From an uncultured Eubacteriales bacterium (lineage in GTDB: Bacteria > Bacillota > Clostridia > Oscillospirales > Oscillospiraceae), in NCBI GenBank assembly GCA_900551495.1, contig URWG01000066.1, forward strand, positions 1 to 9,323: a stretch of DNA of 9,323 nucleotides, given 5' to 3'. Both the position numbers and the translations under genes were made by a program. Every line of letters begins with the position of its first letter. Position 1 is the stretch's first letter. Under the pieces are notes generated by a model. It was not told the origin of the DNA and made no database searches. It saw nothing but the letters and a program-made list of their open reading frames with translations. This document shows, in pieces, positions 1-6,019 of the stretch.

Positions 1-15
1 GTCGAAAAACCCCGT

Positions 16-143
16 GTCATTCCGAGGAGGGCGTAGCCCGACGTGGGAATCTCATATAAAATGTTTCGAATTCGCCAAAGCTTATCGAGATTTCAGAACA
101 ATTCTGCGAGATTGCCACGACCCTTTCAGGGTCTCGCAATGAC
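16..143. repeat. Two-module inverted palindromic intergenic element
   Basis: This non-coding element consists of two hairpin modules in inverted orientation. The left module (16-53) opens with GTCATTCCGAG and ends with GTGGGAATCTC. The right module (108-143), read on the minus strand, opens with GTCATTGCGAG and ends with GTGGCAATCTC. Each module has an outer pair (19-23 with 46-50; 111-115 with 136-140) and an inner hairpin (GGGC 29-32 with GCCC 36-39; GACCC 119-123 with GGGTC 129-133). A less conserved AT-rich stretch (54-107) joins them. From memory it resembles the dispersed 'GTCATTGCGAGGAG...GGCAATCTC' repeats found between genes in many bacteria. It contains no credible gene. Its copy number cannot be judged from one window. 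It could be a MITE-like or REP-like element, or a transcribed structural element. Confidence 0.75.
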
Positions 144-169
144 AAACTGAACTTCTTTGACAGTCTGAC

Positions 170-199
170 AAAAAGCCTTCGGCGGTGCCGAAGGCTTTT
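170..199 (-). terminator. Rho-independent terminator of the MATE gene
   Basis: A perfect 13-bp stem (171-183 paired with 187-199, AAAAGCCTTCGGC against GCCGAAGGCTTTT) closes a 3-nt loop. It lies 7 bases past the stop codon of the MATE gene. On the minus strand the descending arm runs into TTTTT followed by GTC, the classic intrinsic terminator form. The arms also carry A and T runs on the other strand, so it could work in both directions. Confidence 0.9.
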
Positions 200-206
200 G
201 TGTATT

Positions 207-1571
207 TTATTGTTGTTCAATGGCGGCTTTTTTGTCAAACCCGTGGATCCAGTCGCTCTTGAGATAGAAAATCAGGAAAACGATGCTGCTGACGGTCCAT
301 GTCAGCGGGTATGCCGAGAAAATGACCCAGCTCTCGCCGACGATCGGTACGACGATGCTGATATAGGCGACGCGCAGCACGCACCACGCGCCCAGCATTA
401 CGAACATCGGGATCAGCGGTTTTCCCGCGCCGCGCATGATCGCCGCGATACAGTGGGAAAACGACAGCATACAGAAGAACAGCGCCTCGACCTGAATCTG
501 CCGCTGCCCGACGTCAATCGCCGCCTCATTCTTGGTGAAGAAGGAGAGCAGCGGGCGCGAAAACAGCAGCATGATAACGCCGATCAGCTCCGCCATAATG
601 ACGCAGCTCACAATGCCGAACACGGAGCCTTTCTTCGCGCGCTCGTGCTGCTTTGCACCGAGATTTTGGCTGACGAAGGTGGTCAACGCCATGGTGTAGC
701 AGGTGATGGGCAGGAAGGCAAAGCCTTCAAGCTTGGAATAGGTGCCGCAGCCGGCAACGGTGTCTTCGTGGAACATATTGATGTTCGACTGGACAACGAC
801 ATTGGCAAAGGCGATAATGGAATTCTGAATACCGGAGGGCAGCCCGTAGCGAATGACCTCGCGCAGCATGGGTCCCTCGATGCGCAGACGGCGGAAGCTG
901 AAGCTGTAGTCCTCGCCGCCCTTTGCCAGTCGGATAATACACAGCACGGCGCTCAGAAGCTGTGAGATCGAGGTCGCAAGCGCCGCCGACCAAACGCCCC
1001 AGTCGAACACGCCGACAAAAAGGTAGTCCAGCCCGATATTGACCAGCGACGAGAAGATCAGATAGTACAGCGGGGACTTGCTGTCGCCGACGGCGCGGAG
1101 AATACCCATGCCGAGGTTGTACATGACGATGGACAGCGCGCCGAGGAAATAGTAGCGGAAGTACTCGACGGAGTATTGAAAGTAGCTCTCGTCGGTCTGC
1201 ATCAGCTCCAACAGGGTCGGGGTCAGCAGAACGCCGATCACGCTCAGCACAACGCCGCAGATCAGACCGAAGGCGACAGTGGTATGAATGGCGCTGTCAA
1301 GCTTCTTGCGGTCCTTCGCGCCGTAGTAGCGGGCGATGACGACACCGGCGCCGACGGCAATGCCCGAAAAGAAGCCGATCAGAAGAAAGACGAGGCTTCC
1401 CGTAGAGGTCACCGCCGCATATTCCGAGTTGGAGCGGAAGTGACCGACGATCCACGCGTCGGCGGTATTATAAAGCTGCTGAAAAACCTGCCCCAAAAGA
1501 ATGGGAATGGCAAAAAGCGTCAGATTTTTCCAGATGGACCCTTCGGTCAACGAGACATTTTTTCTGTTCAT
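207..1571 (-). CDS. MATE-family multidrug/cation antiporter
   Basis: This is a 454-residue polytopic membrane protein of the MATE (multi antimicrobial and toxic compound extrusion) family, the usual length for bacterial members. The family exports cationic drugs or metabolites in exchange for Na+ or H+. About twelve hydrophobic segments are visible in two homologous halves. The amino-terminal stretch FQQLYNTADAWIVG (about residues 30-43) is the typical MATE helix-1 motif, and the second half repeats the pattern from about residue 240 (GLPSGIQNSI). The substrate cannot be read from sequence. The gene lies downstream of the sugar operon in the same direction, but a probable promoter (1631-1659) and the hairpin at 1691-1714 suggest it is a separate unit. 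The ATG at 1571 is the best start by homology, although no good ribosome binding site sits at the normal distance. A strong AGGAGGAG lies at 1614-1621, 42 bases upstream. Confidence 0.93.
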   Translation of the reverse strand: MNRKNVSLTEGSIWKNLTLFAIPILLGQVFQQLYNTADAWIVGHFRSNSEYAAVTSTGSLVFLLIGFFSGIAVGAGVVIARYYGAKDRKKLDSAIHTTVAFGLICGVVLSVIGVLLTPTLLELMQTDESYFQYSVEYFRYYFLGALSIVMYNLGMGILRAVGDSKSPLYYLIFSSLVNIGLDYLFVGVFDWGVWSAALATSISQLLSAVLCIIRLAKGGEDYSFSFRRLRIEGPMLREVIRYGLPSGIQNSIIAFANVVVQSNINMFHEDTVAGCGTYSKLEGFAFLPITCYTMALTTFVSQNLGAKQHERAKKGSVFGIVSCVIMAELIGVIMLLFSRPLLSFFTKNEAAIDVGQRQIQVEALFFCMLSFSHCIAAIMRGAGKPLIPMFVMLGAWCVLRVAYISIVVPIVGESWVIFSAYPLTWTVSSIVFLIFYLKSDWIHGFDKKAAIEQQ

Positions 1572-1630
1572 GTTCTGCTGTTTTGCGGGGCAAATCCGCG
1601 CGGACCGCTCCGTCTCCTCCTGCTCGGTAT

Positions 1631-1659
1631 ACTATAACATACGGCTGCTGCTTTTTCTA
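1631..1659 (-). promoter_or_regulatory. Probable sigma-A promoter of the MATE gene
   Basis: On the minus strand a TATAGT -10 hexamer (1631-1636) follows TAGAAA (1654-1659, 4 of 6 matches to TTGACA) with a 17-bp spacer. Transcription would start near 1624, leaving a leader of about 50 bases before the ATG. The -35 is weak, so the call is moderate. Confidence 0.45.
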
Positions 1660-1690
1660 CCCCTATTTTCTGCCAAACAATAAAGGTGAG

Positions 1691-1714
1691 CCGCCGGATG
1701 GGACGGGCCGGCGG
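1691..1714 (-). terminator. GC-rich hairpin, likely (partial) terminator of the sugar operon
   Basis: CCGCCGG (1691-1697) pairs with CCGGCGG (1708-1714) around a 10-nt loop. On the minus strand it is followed by CTCACCTTTATTGTTTGG, a poor U-tract, so termination may be incomplete. On the operon transcript it is preceded by two C runs (complement of G8 at 1716-1723 and G6 at 1730-1735), a C-rich context that could also favour Rho loading. It lies about 45 bases past the permease stop codon. Confidence 0.55.
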
Positions 1715-1759
1715 AGGGGGGGGAGAACAGGGGGGAACAAGAAAACACGCAAACGCGGA

Positions 1760-2770
1760 TTATGCCTTTTTGCGGGTCTTCATCATGTCCATCGCGACGG
1801 CGATAATGATGAGGACGCCGGTGGTGATCTCCAAGATGTAGGGGTTAATCAGGAACGCCTTGCCTGCGTTGTCGATAATTGCCATCAGCAGCGTGCCGAC
1901 AAAGGTGCCTGTGATCGCGCCGCGACCGCCCGAGAGGGAAGCGCCGCCGATGACTGCCGCGGCAATGGCGTTCATATCATAGCCTTCGCCGGAGCCGGGC
2001 ATTGCACGCAGCACACGACCGGCGAACATGACGGCGCCGATGCCGTAGACAAGACCGGCAAGGGAATAGACTAAATAGAAGGTCTTGCGGACCTTGACGC
2101 CGCTCAGACGGGCGACCTCAATACCGGAGCCGATGACGAACAGGTTTCTGCCGAATACGGTGTAGCGCAGCAGCAGGAAGGCGACGATCGCAACGACCAG
2201 CCAAATGCAAGCCAGCACGGGAAGCACGCCGAAAACGTTGTAGTTGCCGATGCTCTCGAAAAGTCCGACGAAAGTGGAGCCGTCCGGCTCAAAGAAGGTG
2301 ACGGAGTTGCCAGCGCAGAGGAGCTTCAAGATGCCGCGGTAGATCGTCTGCGTACCGAGAGTCGCGATCATGGCAGGGACCTTCAGGTCGAAGATGATAA
2401 CGCCGTTGATAAAGCCGCAGAGAATGCAGATCACGAAGTTGACGACCAGCGCAAGACCGAGCCGCTCACTGCCTCTGCCCTGCATCAGCAGCGCCATGGA
2501 CATACAGCCGAGACCCGCGATCGCACCGCCGGAAATGTCGATGCCGCCGGTGATGATGACCAGCGTCTGCGCGACGGCAAGAACGCCGACGATCGCGCCC
2601 TGCTTGGTCAGGTTCATGAGGTTATAAGTGCTGAAGAAGGTGCTGGTGCCGACGGAGGCAAGCACGAACAGCAGCAGAACGACCAGTCCGATCGTGAACT
2701 CCGAGCGCTTGGTCATGCGGCGGAGCAGACTGTTACTGTTTTGACGGGAGTTTTTAGTTAACACAGACAT
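1760..2770 (-). CDS. Sugar ABC transporter permease (RbsC-like, BPD_transp_2 family)
   Basis: This 336-residue integral membrane protein forms the translocation path, as a homodimer, of a CUT2-type sugar ABC importer. The conserved GGIDISGGAIAGLG (residues 75-88) corresponds to the family motif GGIDLSVGS. ATLGTQTIYRG in the first half and AIAAAVIGGASLSGGRGAITGT near the C-terminus (stated here as two blocks: the AIAAAVIGG core and SLSGGRG) are also hallmarks. Several hydrophobic helices span most of the length after a short basic, polar N-terminus. The ATG at 2770 is preceded by GAGGAGA with 7-base spacing. It starts 14 bases after the ATPase stop, so the two are translationally close. It is the last gene of the operon. 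There is only one permease gene, which fits RbsABC/MglABC-type systems. The sugar cannot be named from the permease. Confidence 0.95.
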   Translation of the reverse strand: MSVLTKNSRQNSNSLLRRMTKRSEFTIGLVVLLLFVLASVGTSTFFSTYNLMNLTKQGAIVGVLAVAQTLVIITGGIDISGGAIAGLGCMSMALLMQGRGSERLGLALVVNFVICILCGFINGVIIFDLKVPAMIATLGTQTIYRGILKLLCAGNSVTFFEPDGSTFVGLFESIGNYNVFGVLPVLACIWLVVAIVAFLLLRYTVFGRNLFVIGSGIEVARLSGVKVRKTFYLVYSLAGLVYGIGAVMFAGRVLRAMPGSGEGYDMNAIAAAVIGGASLSGGRGAITGTFVGTLLMAIIDNAGKAFLINPYILEITTGVLIIIAVAMDMMKTRKKA

Positions 2771-2784
2771 AATCTTCTCTCCTC

Positions 2785-4293
2785 TTATTCTTCAATGGAC
2801 GCCATGCGGAGCACATCTGCCTCGGTCAGCGTCTTGAGTGCTTCTTTGTCGTATTCGGCGGTGATCTTACCCTGCGCCATGACGATCAGCCGATCCGAAA
2901 GTCCCATGACCTCGGGGAGGTAGGACGAAATCAGAATCACGCCGCGCCCCTGCGCGGTCAACTGCTCGATGAGCTTGAAGATCTCCTGCTTTGCGCCGAC
3001 GTCAATGCCGACGGTCGGCTCGTCGAAGATCAGAATCTCGGGATCGCGGCAAAGGAGCTTTGCGATAACGACCTTCTGCTGGTTGCCGCCGGAAAGATTG
3101 CCGACGAGCTGGGAGATCGACGGAGTCTTGACATTGACGCGCTTGGAATAATCCTCGGCGCGTCGGCGCTCGGTCGGGGGACTGAGGAAGCCCGCCTTGC
3201 TGATCATGTCATAGGAGCTCATGTTGATGTTTGTTTTAATATCGAGCTTCAGGGCGCAGCCGTCCGCGCGACGGTCCTCGGTCAGGAAGCCGATGCCCTT
3301 TTGCAGCGCGTCGGAGGGGCTTTTGATCGTGACCTTCTCGCCGTGCAGGTAGACATCGCCGCTGAGCCTGCGTTCGACGGCGGTCAGGGCACGCATGACC
3401 TCGCTTCGCCCTGCACCGACCAAGCCCGCGAAGCCCAAAATCTCGCCCTTATGCAGCGAGAAGCTGACATCCTTGAAGTTCTTTGAGTCGGTGAAGCCCT
3501 CGATGCGCAGCAGCTCCTCGTCGGTGGCATAATGCTTGATATTGTAAATATCGGACATTTGGCGACCGACCATCATGGAGATCAGACTGTCCTTCGTGAC
3601 CTCGGAGACATCCTTTGTGTCAACGTAGGTGCCGTCCTTGAGGATGGTGACCGTGTCGCAAATATCCATAATCTCCTCCAGACGGTGGGAGATGTAGATA
3701 ATGCTGACGCCCTGACTTTTCAGCTCCTTGATGAAGCGGAACAATATTTCAACCTTTTCATTTTCGAGAAGCGCGGTGGGTTCGTCGAAAATGACAAGCC
3801 GTATATCCTTATTCACAGAGATCTTGCTGATCGTGACCATTGCCTGCATTGCGATCGGCAGCTCGCGGATCTTTTCCAGCGGGTTGACGCCCATCTCAAA
3901 TTTGTCAATGATCGCCTGACTGTCGCGTGCCATCTTCTTCCAATCGACGATACCCAGCCGCGTCTTGGGCTGGCGTCCGAGGAAGTAGTTCTCGGCAATG
4001 CTCAGGTCGGGCGCGATGTTGACGTGCTGATAGTTTGCAAACACGCCGTGCGCCTGCGCGTCAACGGCGCTGTTGTTGACGATCCATTCGCCGTTGTATT
4101 CCATTTGGATTGTGCCTTCTTCGGGCTTTTCGACGCCCATAATGCACTTAATCAGAGTGGACTTTCCCGCGCCGTTTTCTCCGACCAGCGCCCGAACCTC
4201 ACCCTTTTTCAGCGTGAAGCTGACGTCGTTGAGCGCCGTCACGCCGGGATAGAACTTACTGACGTGTTCAATTTTCAAAATCAAATCTTGCAA
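2785..4293 (-). CDS. Sugar ABC transporter ATPase with two nucleotide-binding domains (RbsA/MglA-like)
   Basis: This 502-residue ATPase has two fused nucleotide-binding domains, normal for the RbsA/MglA/XylG family. Domain 1 has Walker A GENGAGKST (38-46), Q-loop Gln89, Walker B LVIFDE (166-171) and switch His203. Its signature, LPIAMQAM (145-152), is degenerate. Domain 2 has a degenerate Walker A GLVGAGRSE (290-298, Arg instead of Lys), the TEDRR motif (338-342), an intact signature LSGGNQQ (400-406), Walker B LIFDE (421-425) and Ser457 in place of the switch His. One composite site (Walker A of domain 1 with signature of domain 2) is therefore complete and the other is degenerate. The start is TTG at 4293, supported by GAGGG (4301-4305 in complement) seven bases upstream. 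It follows a three-hairpin region after the binding-protein gene and precedes the permease by 14 bases. Confidence 0.95.
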   Translation of the reverse strand: MQDLILKIEHVSKFYPGVTALNDVSFTLKKGEVRALVGENGAGKSTLIKCIMGVEKPEEGTIQMEYNGEWIVNNSAVDAQAHGVFANYQHVNIAPDLSIAENYFLGRQPKTRLGIVDWKKMARDSQAIIDKFEMGVNPLEKIRELPIAMQAMVTISKISVNKDIRLVIFDEPTALLENEKVEILFRFIKELKSQGVSIIYISHRLEEIMDICDTVTILKDGTYVDTKDVSEVTKDSLISMMVGRQMSDIYNIKHYATDEELLRIEGFTDSKNFKDVSFSLHKGEILGFAGLVGAGRSEVMRALTAVERRLSGDVYLHGEKVTIKSPSDALQKGIGFLTEDRRADGCALKLDIKTNINMSSYDMISKAGFLSPPTERRRAEDYSKRVNVKTPSISQLVGNLSGGNQQKVVIAKLLCRDPEILIFDEPTVGIDVGAKQEIFKLIEQLTAQGRGVILISSYLPEVMGLSDRLIVMAQGKITAEYDKEALKTLTEADVLRMASIEE

Positions 4294-4320
4294 TGTAGCA
4301 CCCTCGTTCCTTTGGGAGTG

Positions 4321-4361
4321 GGCTGCCGCCGTGATGGAAAGGAAAGTGCACGGCGGCAGCC
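4321..4361 (-). other. Intercistronic stem-loop 3 (13-bp perfect stem) before the ATPase gene
   Basis: GGCTGCCGCCGTG (4321-4333) pairs perfectly with CACGGCGGCAGCC (4349-4361) around a 15-nt loop. In the operon transcript it lies just upstream of the ATPase ribosome binding site. There is no U-tract after it, so it is more like an mRNA-stabilising or processing hairpin than a terminator. Its loop (AAAGGAA on the plus strand, 4338-4344) is complementary to TTCCTTT at 4307-4313, close to the ATPase start. Confidence 0.8.
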
Positions 4362-4380
4362 TGCGTTTTGTCTGTTATCG

Positions 4381-4403
4381 GCTCTGCTTTTGAGCGGCAG
4401 AGC
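4381..4403 (-). other. Intercistronic stem-loop 2
   Basis: GCTCTGC (4381-4387) pairs with GCAGAGC (4397-4403) around a 9-nt loop. It is the middle one of three hairpins between the binding-protein and ATPase genes. On the operon transcript it is not followed by a run of U, so strong termination is not expected. Confidence 0.6.
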
Positions 4404-4412
4404 GGTTTCGGT

Positions 4413-4439
4413 GTCTGCCGATGGGGACCATCGGCGGAC
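4413..4439 (-). other. Intercistronic stem-loop 1 just after the binding-protein gene
   Basis: GTCTGCCGATGG (4413-4424) pairs with CCATCGGCGGAC (4428-4439) around a 3-nt loop. There is one mismatch on the operon transcript (a C-A opposition; a G-U wobble on the other strand). It sits 24 bases past the binding-protein stop codon, so it would form the 3' boundary of a stable short transcript. This is typical of operons that need more binding protein than membrane components. Confidence 0.7.
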
Positions 4440-4463
4440 GATCCAAGCGGTGCTTTGGGAAAA

Positions 4464-5492
4464 TTACTTGACGTACGGGGACATCATGAAGGTAATCTCT
4501 TCGCTGTCAATGTTCTCGGGGGTAACGATGACAGGAGGAATGTTGACCTGCTTCGCGGACTCGGGGTTCTTGCCCTGCGTCAGCGTGAGGATGGCGTTCT
4601 CCATGCACTTGTAGCCCTGCGTGAAGGCGTCCTGCACGATGATAGCGGAGAGGTAGCCGTCGCGGAGTGCCGCGATCTCAACGTCGTCGGAGTCAACGCC
4701 GACGGAAACAACGCCTTCCTTGAGGTCGGCAGCACGCAGCGCGTTGCAGACGCCGTCGCAGGTGAGGTTGTTGCCGGCGTAGATGCCGATCAGCTCGTCG
4801 CCGTAAGCGGAGATGGTGGCTTCGGCGTCGCCCTGGGAGTTGGTCGCATCGTTGTCGTTGTACTCGGTGTCGGTCATGGTGATCCCGGGAGCCTTCTCGG
4901 CGATGTAGTCACGGAAGCCTTGCATTCTGAAGTCCAGAGCAGCGTTTTCCATGTTCATCTGCATACCGATGACACCGGACTCGGTGGAAAGACCCTTGCT
5001 CTCCATCGCAGCGAGGAATGCCTGTGCAGCCATTTCGCCGATGGTGGTGTTGGAGCAGTAGTAGAACTGGTTGTAGTAGTCGGCGTTCTTGCCGTCGTCG
5101 CCGTTGCCGAGACCGCAGTTGACGAAGTTCAGAACGATACCGGCTTCGGTCGCTTCCTTAGCCTTGGGAACGGTCGGGTCAATGTTCAGGGTAGCGGTCA
5201 GGATTGCGTCGGGCTTTGCGGCAATGGCGCTCTCCATCGCGGCGACATAGCCTTCCGCGTCGATTTCCTGCGCCGGTCCCATCAGGGAGTACTCGATCTT
5301 GATGCCGAGGGAGGCTTCATAGTCCTTCAGAGCCTGCTTGATGCCGGTCTCGACCTGGCTCCAGAAGTCGGAAGCGGTGGACGGTGTGACGTAGATGATT
5401 TTGTAGGACTTGTCGTCCTTGCCGCCGCCGCAGCCGGTAAACAGCGCTGCGATCATTACGACGATCAGAAGCATTGCGATGAGTTTCTTCAT
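4464..5492 (-). CDS. Sugar ABC transporter substrate-binding lipoprotein (Peripla_BP_4 type)
   Basis: This 342-residue binding protein captures the sugar outside the membrane and delivers it to the permease. The N-terminus is a lipoprotein signal (MKKL, then a hydrophobic core, then LFTGC) with the lipidated Cys at residue 21, followed by a Gly/Asp/Lys linker. The mature part has the two-lobed ribose/galactose-binding fold: IIYVTPSTASDFWSQVETG near the start, MQGFRDYI in the hinge region, and GVDSDDVEIAALRDG followed by IIVQDAFTQGY near the C-terminus. The chosen start is the ATG at 5492, preceded by AAGGAGG (5501-5507) with 8-base spacing. A longer reading from TTG at 5510 would place the ribosome binding site inside the gene. 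It differs enough from classical RbsB that the ligand cannot be read off. A homologous pentose or hexose is likely. Confidence 0.94.
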   Translation of the reverse strand: MKKLIAMLLIVVMIAALFTGCGGGKDDKSYKIIYVTPSTASDFWSQVETGIKQALKDYEASLGIKIEYSLMGPAQEIDAEGYVAAMESAIAAKPDAILTATLNIDPTVPKAKEATEAGIVLNFVNCGLGNGDDGKNADYYNQFYYCSNTTIGEMAAQAFLAAMESKGLSTESGVIGMQMNMENAALDFRMQGFRDYIAEKAPGITMTDTEYNDNDATNSQGDAEATISAYGDELIGIYAGNNLTCDGVCNALRAADLKEGVVSVGVDSDDVEIAALRDGYLSAIIVQDAFTQGYKCMENAILTLTQGKNPESAKQVNIPPVIVTPENIDSEEITFMMSPYVK

Positions 5493-5500
5493 TTTGTTTT

Positions 5501-5507
5501 CCTCCTT
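5501..5507 (-). promoter_or_regulatory. Ribosome binding site that sets the binding-protein start
   Basis: A full AAGGAGG lies eight bases before the ATG at 5492. It decides against the upstream TTG at 5510, which would add six residues (MKEENK) that are only the translated ribosome binding site. Confidence 0.85.
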
Positions 5508-5549
5508 CAAATTATAATGAAATTGCTGTTATTGCAATTACATCCGATG

Positions 5550-5993
5550 TTACAGAACGCCCTTTTGCAGGATGATGCAGCCGTAGGGCAGACGCTCGCT
5601 GGTGCAGACGGTCAGATAGGCGTGGGCTGCTTTTTCATAGAACTTCGTGCGCTCCAGCGGACCGACACACTCGGCTTTGTAGCCGTTGTTGACGACCGCC
5701 TTAACGGTGTCCTCCCAAACGGGGGAGCTTTCCAGCGTGATACCGGAGTCGGCATCGGGGACCATGTACTGGATGGGGTGCTCCTCATACTCGACGTCCA
5801 GCGGCACCAGCTTCAGGATTGCATCGACCATCTCCGCCGCGCCGTTGCCCTTGGCTTGAATGCTCACGCCGTTCGGGGTCTTGGTGATGGGGGGATAGAA
5901 GTGGTCGGCAATGACGATCAGATCGCCGTGACCGGTGTCGGCGAGCGCCTTTAACAGGTCGGAGCCGATAATATCGGGGATTCCTCTAAGCAT
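5550..5993 (-). CDS. FucU/RbsD-family sugar mutarotase
   Basis: This 147-residue cytoplasmic protein belongs to the RbsD/FucU family, which catalyses anomer interconversion of sugars such as ribose and fucose. That lets a kinase or isomerase use the form delivered by the transporter. MLRGIPDIIGSDLLKALADTG matches the family N-terminus (cited as the MLRGI...LLKALADTG pattern). TGHGD contains the conserved His22, and VIADHFYPP holds Asp30. The block LERTKFYEKA (113-122) is FucU-like rather than RbsD-like. The C-terminal YGC (137-139) replaces the YAN usual in the family, so a residue near the active site differs. The ATG at 5993 is preceded by AAGGAGG with good spacing. It sits 26 bases after the kinase gene and 57 before the binding-protein gene, which strongly suggests a role on the imported sugar. 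Family certain, subfamily and substrate less so. Confidence 0.92.
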   Translation of the reverse strand: MLRGIPDIIGSDLLKALADTGHGDLIVIADHFYPPITKTPNGVSIQAKGNGAAEMVDAILKLVPLDVEYEEHPIQYMVPDADSGITLESSPVWEDTVKAVVNNGYKAECVGPLERTKFYEKAAHAYLTVCTSERLPYGCIILQKGVL

Positions 5994-6019
5994 TGTATTT
6001 CCTCCTTAAATAAAGTTCG

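Noticed and set aside
16..143. CRISPR or tRNA-like interpretation of the repeated hairpins at the left edge
   Set aside because: There are only two modules, inverted and not direct, with no spacer series. No tRNA anticodon arm, T-loop or CCA end can be fitted.
198..965. Plus-strand open frame opposite the MATE gene
   Set aside because: It is antisense to an intact MATE gene, rich in His, Gln, Arg and Asp as expected from the complement of membrane-protein codons, and without a ribosome binding site.
1583..2074. Plus-strand open frame over the MATE-permease gap
   Set aside because: It runs through the hairpin and the G runs and is antisense to the permease. It has no ribosome binding site or recognisable protein features.
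5493..5510. Six-residue longer start (TTG at 5510) for the binding protein
   Set aside because: It would translate the AAGGAGG ribosome binding site and add charged residues ahead of a normal lipoprotein signal peptide.
5511..5537. Possible internal promoter (TTGCAA and TATAAT on the minus strand) before the binding-protein gene
   Set aside because: The spacer is only 15 bp, and the transcript would start around 5504, inside the ribosome binding site at 5501-5507, which would leave the mRNA without it.
4368..5954. Long plus-strand open frame (528 codons) opposite the binding-protein and mutarotase genes
   Set aside because: It is antisense to two clear genes, has low-complexity Val/Asp/Gly-rich composition, no ribosome binding site and no recognisable family. 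High third-position GC keeps this antisense frame open.
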